From assembly GCF_013425765.1 (NCBI RefSeq), contig NZ_JACCJZ010000017.1, positions 432,684-496,683 on the forward strand: 64,000 bases of DNA. Direction: 5' to 3'. The notes beneath the pieces are model-generated. The model was given only the letters and a program-made list of their open reading frames with translations. It was not told where the DNA came from and searched no databases. The translations under genes and the position numbers were made by a program. Of this stretch, positions 30,051 through 44,794 are shown in pieces (the stretch's first letter is position 1; each line of letters starts with the position of its first letter). The DNA is from Luteimonas deserti (GTDB lineage: Bacteria; Pseudomonadota; Gammaproteobacteria; Xanthomonadales; Xanthomonadaceae).

Positions 30051-30742
30051 GCCGATGGTTGCTGGCGCTCGTCGCGTGTCTGGCGGGCGTATTCGCGGCC
30101 GGCAGCGCAGGCGCGCAACCACAGGTGGACACGGCGGATCCGCGCCTCTCGCGCATGACGGAGCTGGTCAACCGGACGCTGAAGATCGACGTGATGCTCG
30201 AGACCGTAGCGCGTGTGGATCCGCGCTGGCCGTTCCAGGCGCATCCTGATCTCGTCACTGAAGCTCAGTTGGGCTGCGTTCGGCGCGAGATGGGCAGTGA
30301 TCGCCTCGGACGCCAGGTGGACGAGCGCGTCCGCACGTACGCGCGCCGCCACGCGGCACGCATGGATGACGACATGCAGATGCTCGAGAGCGACGGCGCC
30401 GCGTTGTTCGCTCGGCTGATGGTGGCGGGACTCGCCTCGCAGGCGCCGGAGATCGAGGGGCCTGCGATCGAAACGGTGATCGCCGATGCATCGCCGGCTG
30501 CGTTCGCCACGATGTACAAGCTCTTCAACGATGTGCAGTACGGCCCGCTGCGGGAACTGCTCGGCATGCCTGCCCAGACCACGGATTTCAGCAACGCCGA
30601 GGCCGCGGGCCAGGCGTTGGGTGCTTCGTTCCTGATCCCGATGCTGATGGACGCGTTCGCGGTGTGCGAGGTTCCGATGTCCGTTCTCAACAGCGCCGGC
30701 AAGGCCAACGACGCAGGCAAGAAGGCGGCTGCTGCACCGTGA
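30047..30742 (+). CDS. exported protein of unknown function between carA and carB
   Basis: The 231-residue protein starts with a signal peptide ([22 protein letters not shown], cleavage near residue 23). The mature part is mostly helical, with [20 protein letters not shown], a single LGCVRREMG cysteine, [16 protein letters not shown], and [19 protein letters not shown] near the end. I do not recognise a family. The GTG start overlaps the carA stop (GTGA), so translation is coupled to carA and the gene is clearly part of this operon. A hairpin and about 117 bases separate it from carB. A link to carbamoyl phosphate synthesis is not evident, because the protein should be periplasmic. Confidence 0.7.
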   Translation: MSRWLLALVACLAGVFAAGSAGAQPQVDTADPRLSRMTELVNRTLKIDVMLETVARVDPRWPFQAHPDLVTEAQLGCVRREMGSDRLGRQVDERVRTYARRHAARMDDDMQMLESDGAALFARLMVAGLASQAPEIEGPAIETVIADASPAAFATMYKLFNDVQYGPLRELLGMPAQTTDFSNAEAAGQALGASFLIPMLMDAFAVCEVPMSVLNSAGKANDAGKKAAAAP

Positions 30743-30753
30743 GCGCCGCGCGC

Positions 30754-30773
30754 CGACCCCGTCCGCGGGGTCG
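30754..30773 (+). terminator. hairpin between the exported-protein gene and carB
   Basis: CGACCCCG and CGGGGTCG form an 8-bp stem around TCCG, 12 bases after the stop codon. It lacks a T-run, so it may only reduce transcription into carB or stabilise the upstream mRNA. Confidence 0.35.
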
Positions 30774-30859
30774 CGTTCGGCGACGTGATACCTGTTCGAA
30801 TTTCTGACTGATCGACCGCGTGCGATCGCCTCCACGCAGCACTGACGCAAGAGAAGACC

Positions 30860-34126
<3,267 letters not shown>

Positions 34127-34139
34127 CGGAAAGCCCGCC

Positions 34140-34616
34140 ATGCGCGCACCCATGACCCTGCGCGGCGCCCAGCGCCTGCGCGAAGAACTCGAAGAACTCA
34201 AATCCGTGAAGCGTCCGGCGGTGATCGAAGCGATCGCCGAGGCGCGCGCGCACGGCGATCTGAAGGAAAACGCCGAGTACCACGCCGCGCGCGAGCAGCA
34301 GAGCTTCATCGAAGGCCGCATCAAGCAGCTCGAAGGCGAGCTGTCGCATGCCGACCTGATCGACGTCGCCAAGCTCAACGCCGGCGACAAGGTGGTCTTC
34401 GGCGCGACGGTGGTGATCGCCGACACCGAGACCGACGAGGAGAAGCGTTACCAGATCGTCGGCGACCTCGAGGCGGACATCAAACAGGGCCTGATTGCCA
34501 TCTCGTCGCCCGTGGCACGGGCGATGATCGGCAAGCACGAGGGCGACAGCATCAGCATCGAGGCGCCCGGCGGCACCCGCGAGTACGACATCGTCAGCGT
34601 CGAGTACCTCGGCTGA
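34140..34616 (+). CDS. greA: transcription elongation factor GreA
   Basis: The 158-residue factor rescues backtracked RNA polymerase by stimulating transcript cleavage. The N-terminal coiled coil carries acidic tip residues ([20 protein letters not shown]) and is followed by the C-terminal FKBP-like domain ([38 protein letters not shown]). The ATG at 34140 lies 13 bases after carB, so the two are probably co-transcribed. The order carB-greA-recJ is as in xanthomonads. Confidence 0.97.
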   Translation: MRAPMTLRGAQRLREELEELKSVKRPAVIEAIAEARAHGDLKENAEYHAAREQQSFIEGRIKQLEGELSHADLIDVAKLNAGDKVVFGATVVIADTETDEEKRYQIVGDLEADIKQGLIAISSPVARAMIGKHEGDSISIEAPGGTREYDIVSVEYLG

Positions 34617-34620
34617 GCCG

Positions 34621-35586
34621 ATGACCCGGGCGACGTTCCTGCTGCCGGCGCCGGCGCGGTTCGGCGCGCAGCGCTGGTCGGAAACCATGCTCCGCGCCCT
34701 TGCGCGCGCAGACCGCAGGCCCGCGGGCGAGGCGGGGCGGCGGGCTCAGCTGCTGCGCCACGCCGCATTGCCGCCTGGCCGCTGGCCGCTGGCGGCGTTG
34801 TCGCGGCGTCTGGATGCCACCGATGCCGACGCGCCGGGCACTGCCTGGCTGCGGGCCGATCCGGCCTGGCTGCGCCCCGACATCAACGGTGTCAGGCTGA
34901 TGGCACACGGCGAGGGCCTGGGGCTGACTGCCGACGACGTCACCGCGCTTTTGCCCGCGCTGCGCCCGGTCTTCGGCGATGCAGGCTTCATGCTCGATGC
35001 ACCGCATCCTGCGCGGTGGTACCTGCAGGTGCCTGCCGGCACGCCTCTGCCGGCTTTCCACGACCCGTCCGAAGCACTGGGCACCGACCTCGCGGATCTC
35101 GGCGATGCCGACACGCCCGGCCCGGAGGCGCGTCGCTGGCGGGCGCTCGCCAACGAGGCCCAGATCGTCCTGCACCAGCATCCGTGGAACGCGGGACGAC
35201 AGGCTGCCGGCCGGCCGCCGGTGAACACGTTGTGGTTCTGGGGGGGCGGCGCGGCACCCGGGGTCGCGAGCGCGGCGCATCGATGGCCGCCGCGGGTCTT
35301 CAGCGACGATCCCGTCTGCGTCGCGCTGGCCGCGGCCGCGGTGCGTCCGCAGGCCCTGCCGGACGCGTGGCCCGGACCGGGCGAGGGCGACGCGCTGTTC
35401 GACCTCAGCGCGCTGCGCGATCTGCGGGCTTTGCTCCAGGCCTGGCTGCACCCGGCGCTGGACGCGCTGGATGCAGGGGCGTTGACCACGCTCGCGCTCG
35501 ACGACGAGACGGGCGGCCTGCGCGAACTGCGCCGCTGGCACCGCTGGCGCATCTGGCGCCGGCCTGCAGCCGGCGGACCTTCGTGA
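34621..35586 (+). CDS. phosphoglycerate-mutase-like protein of the xanthomonad greA-recJ locus
   Basis: This 321-residue protein is encoded four bases after greA and overlaps the recJ start (GTGA). Relatives at this locus are often annotated as phosphoglycerate mutase because of the segment NTLWFWGGGAAPG (about 198-210), a feature shared with the archaeal-type cofactor-independent group. The N terminus (MTRATFLLPAPARFG) and HHxPWN-like motifs (QIVLHQHPWN) are conserved in kind, but the metal-binding Asp/His set of a true alkaline-phosphatase-fold mutase is not evident, so enzymatic activity is unproven. It is Ala/Pro/Arg-rich and appears soluble. Position suggests an operon greA-this gene-recJ. 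Confidence 0.6.
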   Translation: MTRATFLLPAPARFGAQRWSETMLRALARADRRPAGEAGRRAQLLRHAALPPGRWPLAALSRRLDATDADAPGTAWLRADPAWLRPDINGVRLMAHGEGLGLTADDVTALLPALRPVFGDAGFMLDAPHPARWYLQVPAGTPLPAFHDPSEALGTDLADLGDADTPGPEARRWRALANEAQIVLHQHPWNAGRQAAGRPPVNTLWFWGGGAAPGVASAAHRWPPRVFSDDPVCVALAAAAVRPQALPDAWPGPGEGDALFDLSALRDLRALLQAWLHPALDALDAGALTTLALDDETGGLRELRRWHRWRIWRRPAAGGPS

Positions 35587-37328
35587 ACGCAGCGCCGCGC
35601 ATCCGTCGACGCGAGGCCGCGGTCGGCACGCAATGGCCGGACGACATGCCGCCGCTGCTGCGCCGGATCTATGCCGCACGCGGCGCACACGACATCGACG
35701 CGGCGTGCCCGCGTCTGAGCGGCCTGCTGCCGCCCGACGGCCTGTCCAACATCGACGTCGCGACCCGGCTGCTGGCCGACGCCATCGAGCGCGACGCGCG
35801 GATCCTCGTCGTGGGCGATTTCGATTGCGACGGGGCCACCGCATGCGCCGTGGCGGTGCGCGGACTGCGCATGCTCGGCGCCCGCGACGTGGTCCATGCG
35901 GTTCCTCATCGCATCGCGCACGGCTACGGGCTGTCGCCTGCGCTGGTGGCGTCGCTGGCGCCGTTGCAGCCCGCGCTGCTGGTGACGGTGGATCACGGTA
36001 TCGCCTGCCACGCCGGGGTGGCCGCGGCCAAGGCGCTCGGCTGGCAGGTGCTGGTGACCGATCACCATCTGCCGGGACCCCGCCTGCCGCCTGCCGATGC
36101 GATCGTCAATCCGAACCTGCCGGACGACGCCTTCCCGAGCAAGGCGCTGGCCGGCGTCGGCGTGATGTTCTACGTGCTGCTGGCACTGCGTGCCCGGCTG
36201 CGCGCTGCGGGGAGGTTCGACGGCGCCGCGCCCGATCTGGGCACGCTGCTGGACCTGGTGGCCGTGGGCACGGTGGCCGACCTGGTGCCGCTGGATGCGA
36301 ACAACCGGGCGCTCGTCGCGGCCGGCCTGCGCCGCCTGCGCGCGGGGCAGGGCTGCGCCGGCCTGCGCGCACTGGCCGAGGTGTCGGGGCGTGAGGCCGC
36401 CCGGCTCACCGCCGGCGACATCGGCTTCGCGATCGGACCGCGACTCAATGCCGCCGGCCGTCTCGAGGACATGGCCATCGGCATCGAGTGCCTGGTGTGC
36501 GACGACCCGCGCCAGGCCGGTGAACTCGCGCGCATGCTGCACGAGATCAACGCCGAGCGGCGCGCCGTACAGCAGTCGATGCTCGACGATGCGCAGACGG
36601 CACTGGGCCGGCTTCCGTCGGTCGAGCCGGTGGCGGTCGGCGTCTGCCTGCACGATCCCGACTGGCATCCAGGCGTGGTTGGCCTGGTCGCCTCGAAGAT
36701 GAAGGATGCGCTGCACCGCCCGGTCGTCGCGTTCGCCCCGGCTGCGCCGGACAGTCCGCAATTGCGCGGCTCGGCGCGCTCGATCCCCGGGCTGCACATC
36801 CGCGACGTCCTCGCCGCGGTCGACAGCCGCCATCCGGGGCTGATCGAGCGGTTCGGCGGTCACGCGATGGCGGCGGGCCTCACCCTCGCGCGGACCGACC
36901 TCGCGGCGTTCGAAGCGGCGTTCCGCGCGCAGGTGGAGGCCATGCTGGACCCGGCCTTGCTGCGCGCCGAAATCGTGACCGATGGCGCGCTGGCGGCCCA
37001 CGAATTCGACTTCGTCCACGCGGCCCAGCTGCGTGACGCCGGCCCCTGGGGCCAGGCGTTTCCGGAGCCCGTGTTCGATGGCGAATTCGCCGTGGTCGAC
37101 TGGCGCATCGTCGGCACCCGGCATCTCAAGCTCACGCTGCGCATGGACGGGGATCCGCGGCCGTTGTCGGCGATCCATTTCGGCGGCTGGCGCGACGTGG
37201 CGCCAGCCGCGCGCGAGCATCTCGTCTACCGCCTTGCGCCCGACGACTACAGGGGCGGCGATGCGGTCCAGCTCGTGGTGGAGTACCGCGAGGCACGTCC
37301 GGCCGCTGGCGCCGATGGGAAAGTGTGA
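35583..37328 (+). CDS. recJ: single-stranded-DNA-specific exonuclease RecJ
   Basis: The 581-residue 5'-3' exonuclease acts in recombination and mismatch repair. The DHH-type motifs are present: VVGDFDCDGATACAVAVRG (motif I), TVDHGIACHAGV, VTDHHLPGPRLPPADAIVNP (motif III) and DLVAVGTVADLVPL. The DHHA1 domain has GGHAMAAGLTLA, and the OB domain lies near the C terminus (DAVQLVVEYRE). The GTG at 35583 overlaps the previous stop, giving a start at V-N-A-A-P-R. In Xanthomonas recJ lies next to the rpf cluster, as here. Confidence 0.96.
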   Translation: MNAAPRIRRREAAVGTQWPDDMPPLLRRIYAARGAHDIDAACPRLSGLLPPDGLSNIDVATRLLADAIERDARILVVGDFDCDGATACAVAVRGLRMLGARDVVHAVPHRIAHGYGLSPALVASLAPLQPALLVTVDHGIACHAGVAAAKALGWQVLVTDHHLPGPRLPPADAIVNPNLPDDAFPSKALAGVGVMFYVLLALRARLRAAGRFDGAAPDLGTLLDLVAVGTVADLVPLDANNRALVAAGLRRLRAGQGCAGLRALAEVSGREAARLTAGDIGFAIGPRLNAAGRLEDMAIGIECLVCDDPRQAGELARMLHEINAERRAVQQSMLDDAQTALGRLPSVEPVAVGVCLHDPDWHPGVVGLVASKMKDALHRPVVAFAPAAPDSPQLRGSARSIPGLHIRDVLAAVDSRHPGLIERFGGHAMAAGLTLARTDLAAFEAAFRAQVEAMLDPALLRAEIVTDGALAAHEFDFVHAAQLRDAGPWGQAFPEPVFDGEFAVVDWRIVGTRHLKLTLRMDGDPRPLSAIHFGGWRDVAPAAREHLVYRLAPDDYRGGDAVQLVVEYREARPAAGADGKV

Positions 37329-37408
37329 ATGGGGGTGACAGAATGGAGGCGCCCCGCGCAGCGGACCATCCACGCGCTCGCGCTTCCTGCCTACCAAGGA
37401 GTTCTGTC

Positions 37409-38734
37409 GTGCCCAACGTCTCTCCGCTAGTCCTGGCGCTCGCACTGGCGATCGCGCCGGTCGCTGCCTCCGAACGTCCGACGCCCCTGGGCATCGATGC
37501 CGCGAGCCGCGGCGAGATCACCAGCCGCTCGGCCATCAACTACCGCGACGGCTCGCGCAGCCAGCTGCATACGCTCGATCTGCGCAAAGGCCAGGTGGTG
37601 TCGATCGCACTGGAGGGTCCGCTGCGCGGACGCCTGACCGCGTTCCACGGCGACGACCTCGTGGCATCGTCGGGCGAGGGCGCCCGCGCTTCGAGCCTGG
37701 TCGTACGCGCGGCACAGGCGGGCCGCCACACCATCGCGGTCAGCGGCATCGACGCCAGCGCGTTCGGTCCCTACTCGGTGCGCGTGTCCACCGTGGAGGC
37801 CTACGACGGCCAGCCGCTGATGGCCGGTGCATCGATCAGCGACTGGACGAGCGGCCCGCGGCCGCTGAGCCTGCGCATCGACGAGGCCGGCGTCTACACC
37901 ATCGACATGCTGTCGGACGATTTCGACGCGGTGCTCAAGCTCGACGGGCCCGGCGTCTCGCTGAGCAACGACGACGGCGGCGAAGGCACCAATGCCCGGA
38001 TCAGCGCGCGCCTCGCGCCCGGCACCTACACGTTGACCGCGGACGGCTACGGCGGCGAGCGCGTCTCCGGTCTCTACCGGCTGCAGGTCAACGCCCGTGC
38101 AACCCCGGATGCGCCCATGCGCGACGGGGGCCCGATCGCCGCAGGCGAGACGGTCAACGGCCTGCACGACGGTGCGGCCCACAGCTACACCTTCACGCTG
38201 CCGGCGCGGCGTCTGGTGCGCATCGACCTGCGCAGTGACGAGATCGATCCGCTGCTGCGGCTTTCGGGCACCGGAGTGGAGATCACCGACGACGACGGCG
38301 GCGACGGGCTGCATGCGCGCATCGCGACCCTGCTCGACGCGGGCGAGTACACGGTGCGCGCCGAAGCGGCGGCGCCCGGCGCCGGCTTCTACACGCTGTC
38401 GCTGGCCGCGGACGAGGCACCTGCGGACGTCGGCGGCGGTGCGCTCGCGGCCGGCCGTCCGGTCGATGCGACGCTGATGCCCGGCATGACCGATCGCTGG
38501 AGCCTCAACGTGCGCAGCGCCGGCCAGTACACCATCGACATGCGCTCCGGCGATCTCGACAGCCACCTGCGCCTGCTCCGCGGCGCCGAGGTGCTCGCGA
38601 GCGACGACGACGGTGGCGACAATCTGGACTCGCGCATCGTGCAGCGACTGGAGCCGGGCCAGTACACGGTCGAGGCCACGGCGGTGGGCGGCAGCGAGAC
38701 CGGGCGCTATCGCATCGCGTTCGAACGTCGCTGA
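37409..38734 (+). CDS. exported protein with repeated PPC-like beta domains
   Basis: The 441-residue protein starts with a signal peptide (PNVSPLVLALALAIAPVAAS). It contains repeated domains resembling bacterial pre-peptidase C-terminal (PPC) modules. Three copies share an aligned core: FDAVLKLDGPGVSLSNDDGG, IDPLLRLSGTGVEITDDDGG and LDSHLRLLRGAEVLASDDDG. Each is followed by an xARI/SRI segment and a GxYTVxA strand, and a weaker first copy precedes them. The acidic DDDGG turns could bind calcium. No protease or other catalytic domain is present, so it may be a binding or structural protein. The GTG start has AAGGAG eight bases upstream. It is in the same direction as recJ, 80 bases downstream. 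Confidence 0.75.
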   Translation: MPNVSPLVLALALAIAPVAASERPTPLGIDAASRGEITSRSAINYRDGSRSQLHTLDLRKGQVVSIALEGPLRGRLTAFHGDDLVASSGEGARASSLVVRAAQAGRHTIAVSGIDASAFGPYSVRVSTVEAYDGQPLMAGASISDWTSGPRPLSLRIDEAGVYTIDMLSDDFDAVLKLDGPGVSLSNDDGGEGTNARISARLAPGTYTLTADGYGGERVSGLYRLQVNARATPDAPMRDGGPIAAGETVNGLHDGAAHSYTFTLPARRLVRIDLRSDEIDPLLRLSGTGVEITDDDGGDGLHARIATLLDAGEYTVRAEAAAPGAGFYTLSLAADEAPADVGGGALAAGRPVDATLMPGMTDRWSLNVRSAGQYTIDMRSGDLDSHLRLLRGAEVLASDDDGGDNLDSRIVQRLEPGQYTVEATAVGGSETGRYRIAFERR

Positions 38735-38748
38735 GAGAGCGGCCCCGG

Positions 38749-40687
38749 TCAGCCGGGGCGGACGACGTCCACGCCGGTGGCGGCTGCGGGCGGGGATGCC
38801 GTGGTCGCCTCACGGCGTTCGCGGCGCTGCCATTCCACCGGCGTGCGACTGGCGATGACCCGGGCCGCGCCGGTGGCGATGGTGGTCGCCGGCGCCTGCA
38901 ACAGATCCCGGATCACGTCCGCTGATGGCGTGGCGTCGAACCACAGGCCGGTCCACGCATCCCGGCCGCCGCGCTTGGACGCATAGAGCGCGCGGTCGGC
39001 CAAGTCGATCGCGGCGCGCCAGCCATCGCGCCCGCGGCCGTCCGGCCGGCATGCGAAGCCGATCGAGATGGTCAGCGCGACGGTCGTCTCGCCCACCGCC
39101 ACCGGGCGTCCCCGGCGATCTCCCGGCGCAGCCGCTCGGCGATCGCTGCGGCACTTTCCGCATCCAGCGCACGTGCCACGATGAGGAATTCCTCACCGCC
39201 CCAGCGCGCCACCAGGTCGCCCGGACGGCAGACCTGCTGGAAGCGCCGGGCGATCTCGACCAGGATGGCGTCGCCGACGCCATGGCCATGGCGGTCGTTG
39301 CTGCGTTTGAAGTGGTCGATATCGACCAGGAAGGCGACGTGGCGGCGCGCGATCGCCGCCGGCGGAGGAAAGGTCTCCATCGCTGCGGTCGCTGCGCGAC
39401 GGTTGAGCAGGCCGGTGAGGCTGTCGATCGTACTGAGTCGCCGCAGGCGCCGGCTGATCCGACGCTGGTACAGCGCGAAGGCCGAGGCCAGCGCGACCAG
39501 CAGCAGCAGCCCGATGGCGCCGGCCGTGCGCAGGGTCTGCGCATGACGCGCCTGCAGCGCGTCGATCCGCTGCGTCTCGCGCAGACGCTGCAGCTCCTCT
39601 GCGCTGCGCCCGTCCTCGAGCCGGGCCTGCAACCCCGCCAACGCGTCGAGGTTCTGCATGCGCACCGCCTCGCGTTCTTCCCGGTGGAGTTGCTCGAGCG
39701 CGGCGAGGGCGGCATCGAGCCGTCCGCCCGCCCGCAGAGCCTCCACCCGGGCGCGGAGACCGTCGCGCCGCTCGCGCTGGAATCCGCTGCCGCCGACAAG
39801 TGCGATCGCGGCGTCGGCATGTGTCAGGGCGTCCTGCGTGCGTCCGGCCGCCAGCGCGAGGCTGGACAGGCGGAGCCGGGTGATCGCGGCGCCGGACGGA
39901 TCGTCGATGCGCTGGGCCTCGGCGAGCGCGGCGAGCCGAGGCATGGCATCGGGGCCGCCGTCGAGCGCGGCGAACTCGGCCGCGATGCGGCGCCCCAGCA
40001 GGGACTCCGCCTGGGGTTCGAGCGCGGCGGCAGCCCGGAACTGCGCGCGGGCGCGGTCCGGCTCGCCCTGGCGCAGCGCGTTGAGTCCGCGGTTGTAGTG
40101 GAGCAGCGGATCCGCCAGCCCGTGCCGATCGGCGATGCCCTGCGCCTGGGCGTAGGTACGCTCGGCCAGTGCATAGGCATCCATCTGTTCGCTGTGGATG
40201 CTGCGACATTGGTCAGCATCTTGACCTGGGCGAGGTCCGCGTCGCCGGCCTTGGCGGCCTCGAAGGCCCTGCGGTAGAGATCGAGTGCCCTCGGCACGTG
40301 ACCACTCGCGTGCAGCGCCGCGCCGGCGTTGGAGAGGGCACGCAGCTCGAAGTCGGGTGGACGTGGCGCTTCGCGCAGCAGGGCCTCGATCCGGTCGACC
40401 GTGGCCACCACGTCGTCGCTCCGTCCGACCAGCGCCTCGGCACGGGCCAGGCAGCTCAACAGCTTGATGGCATCGTCGGACGCGAGCTCCGGCGTTTCCA
40501 GGACGCTGCGTGCGAGTTCGACGGCATCGGCCGGGCTGCGGTCGCGCAGCACGAAGCACTGGTCGATCCGTTCGGCAATGTCAGACACCGGCGCGTCGGT
40601 ATCCGACGCGTCGGCGGAAAGCGCCGCACCTGCGAGCCAGGCCGACAGGAGAATGGCCAGAGCGGGGCGTTCGCGGCCTTTGATCAT
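38749..40687 (-). pseudogene. TPR-GGDEF diguanylate cyclase gene with two frameshifts
   Basis: Three overlapping minus-strand frames join into one gene. The first part (40687 to about 40200) has a signal peptide (ALAILLSAWLAGAALSADA) and helical repeats. The second (about 40200-39105) has TPR-like repeats, a membrane helix (GAIGLLLLVALASAFALYQR) and most of a GGDEF domain, with DIDHFKRSNDRHGHGVGD, the inhibitory site RPGD and the active site GGEEF. The third (about 39102-38749) completes it with ALTISIGFACRP and YASKRGGRD. At each junction one missing base restores the frame. An intact version would make c-di-GMP. Either the gene is decaying or the assembly has two one-base errors. Confidence 0.8.
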
Positions 40688-40786
40688 GGTCCAGCACACC
40701 TCGGCCCGTCGCCGTTACGAGCTGCAGAGTCTAGCGGCGCCACGGTCCGGCAGCGACGGCGCCCCGCCGACGGCGGTCGGACGGCC

Positions 40787-40795
40787 TGCTAGAAT
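40787..40795 (+). promoter_or_regulatory. extended -10 promoter of prfB
   Basis: TGC followed by TAGAAT (40790-40795) lies 27 bases before the prfB ATG, giving a short leader. Confidence 0.5.
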
Positions 40796-40822
40796 CCGCG
40801 GTTTTCCGCCGGATCCGATTCC

Positions 40823-41951
40823 ATGATCGAGCTCAATCCCGTGCGCCAGCGCATCGTCGACCTCAAGGGTCGGCTGGATGCGCTGAGGGGGTATCTTTGA
40901 CTACGACGCCCGACGCGAGCGTCTGGAGGAAGTCGAGCGCGAACTCGAGGACCCGAATGTCTGGAACGACCCGGAGCGCGCGCAGGCCCTCGGCCGCGAG
41001 CGTTCGATGCTCGACAAGACCGTCAACGGCATCCGCAATCTGACCGAAGGCCTGGACGGCGCCACCGAACTTCTGGAACTGGCCGAGTCCGAGCAGGACG
41101 AGGACACGGCGCAGGCGGTCGTCGACGACGTCGATGGCTATGCCACCGAGGTGGACAAGCTGGAATTCCAGCGGATGTTCTCCGGCGAACTCGATTCCGC
41201 GAACTGCTTCGTGGACATCCAGGCCGGCGCCGGCGGTACCGAGGCCCAGGACTGGGCCGAGATGATGCTGCGCATGTATCTGCGCTGGGCCGAGAACCGC
41301 GGCTGGAAGACCGAGCTGATGGAAGTCTCCGGTGGTGAAGTCGCGGGCATCAAGTCGGCGACGGTGCGTGTGGAAGGCGAGTTCGCCTACGGCTGGCTGA
41401 AGACCGAGATCGGCGTGCACCGTCTGGTGCGCAAGTCGCCGTTCGACTCCGACAACCGCCGGCACACGAGCTTCACCAGTGTGTTCGTCTCGCCGGAAGT
41501 CGACGACAACATCGAGATCGACATCAACCCGGCCGATCTGCGCACCGACGTGTACCGCTCGTCCGGCGCGGGTGGGCAGCACGTCAACAAGACGGAGTCG
41601 GCGGTGCGCATCACGCATATCCCGACCAATACCGTGGTCGCATGCCAGACCGGCCGCAGCCAGCATGCCAACCGCGACACCGCGATGAAGATGCTGGCCG
41701 CCAAGCTCTACGAGCTGGAAGTGCAGAAGCGCAACGCGGAGAAAGACGCGCTGGAGGCCACCAAGTCCGACATCGGCTGGGGCAGCCAGATCCGCAACTA
41801 CGTGCTCGACCAGAGCCGGATCAAGGACCTGCGCACGGGCGTGGAGCGAAGTGACACGCAGAAGGTGCTCGACGGCGATCTCGACGAGTTCGTCGAAGCC
41901 AGCCTGAAATCGGGTCTGGCGGCGGGCTCCAAGCGTACCGACGCGGTCTGA
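40823..41951 (+). CDS. prfB: peptide chain release factor 2, with programmed +1 frameshift
   Basis: RF2 releases proteins at UGA and UAA. The first 25 codons ([20 protein letters not shown]...) run to an in-frame TGA at 40898-40900. The classical signal is present: AGGGGGT acts as an internal Shine-Dalgarno three bases before CTT-TGA-C. Shifting +1 continues at GAC (40899) into the remaining 350 codons, giving a 375-residue protein. When RF2 is scarce, slow termination at UGA favours the shift, so the protein regulates itself. The specificity motif SPF is in RKSPFDSDN, and the catalytic GGQ is in [14 protein letters not shown]. lysS follows, as in most relatives. Confidence 0.98.
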
Positions 41952-42042
41952 TCGATCCATCCTGCCGGCGCGTCGCGTCGGCCCTGCGTGGCCGGCAAGC
42001 CGGTCGCGCGTGATTCCTTTTCGCTTACCGACGAACCTCACC

Positions 42043-43563
<1,521 letters not shown>

Positions 43564-43728
43564 TCTGCCGGACCGGCGGCCGGTCGGCGGGCCCGGGCCC
43601 GTTTCTTGCATGAGGCTCGGGACGCGCCGGAACGTGACCGGCGCCGCACACGGCCGGGCGCGCACTTGCGTCCTGTCGCGATCGACCGCGATGATGCCCC
43701 CTGCCGGGGGAAGAGGAGACGCCAGGTC

Positions 43729-44784
43729 ATGAATATCGTCATCGTCGATGACCAGACGTCCGCGCGCACGATGTTGCGGCACATCCTGGAAGACATCAGT
43801 CCCGAACTGGAAGTATTCGATTTCGGCGATCCCGAAATCGCGCTGCGCTGGTGCGACGACAACCGGCCGGACCTGTTGCTGCTCGACTATCGGATGCCGG
43901 TGGTCGACGGGCTGGAGTTCGCGCGTCGCTTCCGTCGGCCGCTGCTCCACCGGGATGTGCCCATCGTGCTGGTGACGGTGGTGGGGGACGAGCCGATCCG
44001 CCAGGCCGCGCTGGATGTCGGGGTGATCGATTTCCTGGTCAAGCCCGTGCGGCCGCGGGAACTGCGGGCACGCTGCCGCAACCTGCTGCAGCTGCGCCAG
44101 CAGTCCGAATCGGTGAAGCAGCGTGCGCTCTCGCTCGAGCAGCGGCTGTTGCGCAGCATGCACGAGGTCGAAGAGCGCGAGCGCGAGACCCTGAGCCGCC
44201 TGGCGCGTGCCATCGCCTACCGCGATGCCAGCACCAGTGCCAACCTGGAGCGGGTGGCGGCGGTGGCCGGCATGGTCGCCGACACGATGGGGCTGTTCGA
44301 GGACGAGGTGCGGATGATCGAGCTGGCCGCGCCGCTGCACGACCTCGGCAAGATCGCCATTCCCGACGCCATCCTGATGAAGCCCGGCCCGCTCACCGCC
44401 GAGGAGACGGCGGTCATGCGCCAGCACCCGCAGATCGGCTACGACCTGCTCAGCAACAGCCAGAACCGGTTCATCCAGCTCAGCGCGCTGATCGCACTGC
44501 GCCACCAGGAGCGTTACGACGGGAGCGGCTACCCGGACGGGCTCGCCGGGGAGCAGATCCCGCTGGAGGCCCGCATCGTCGCGATCGCCGACGTCTTCGA
44601 CGCGTTGATGTCGCGGCGGCCCTACAAGCGCGCCTGGTCGATCGAGGAGGCCCTCGCCTACATCGGCGAGAACAGCGGGCGACATTTCGATCCGCGCTGC
44701 GTCGAGGCGATGCTCTCGAACGTCGACCGACTGCGCGAGATCTGCGCGCAGTTCAGCGGCACGCCTGCCGCGTCGCTGCAGTGA
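43729..44784 (+). CDS. rpfG: response regulator RpfG, HD-GYP c-di-GMP phosphodiesterase
   Basis: The 351-residue effector of DSF signalling has an N-terminal receiver domain (1-120) with phospho-acceptor Asp53 in LLLLDYRMPVVDG and Lys in FLVKPVRP. The HD-GYP domain (about 150-340) carries the HD pair in PLHDLGKIAIPDAIL and the signature DGSGYPDGL. It breaks down cyclic di-GMP when phosphorylated by RpfC, which in xanthomonads promotes virulence enzymes and disperses biofilm. AAGAGGAGA precedes the ATG at 43729. It lies just upstream of rpfC, co-oriented, with a 10-base gap, and there is no rpfH between them. Confidence 0.96.
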   Translation: MNIVIVDDQTSARTMLRHILEDISPELEVFDFGDPEIALRWCDDNRPDLLLLDYRMPVVDGLEFARRFRRPLLHRDVPIVLVTVVGDEPIRQAALDVGVIDFLVKPVRPRELRARCRNLLQLRQQSESVKQRALSLEQRLLRSMHEVEERERETLSRLARAIAYRDASTSANLERVAAVAGMVADTMGLFEDEVRMIELAAPLHDLGKIAIPDAILMKPGPLTAEETAVMRQHPQIGYDLLSNSQNRFIQLSALIALRHQERYDGSGYPDGLAGEQIPLEARIVAIADVFDALMSRRPYKRAWSIEEALAYIGENSGRHFDPRCVEAMLSNVDRLREICAQFSGTPAASLQ

Positions 44785-44794
44785 CTCGGTCCGG

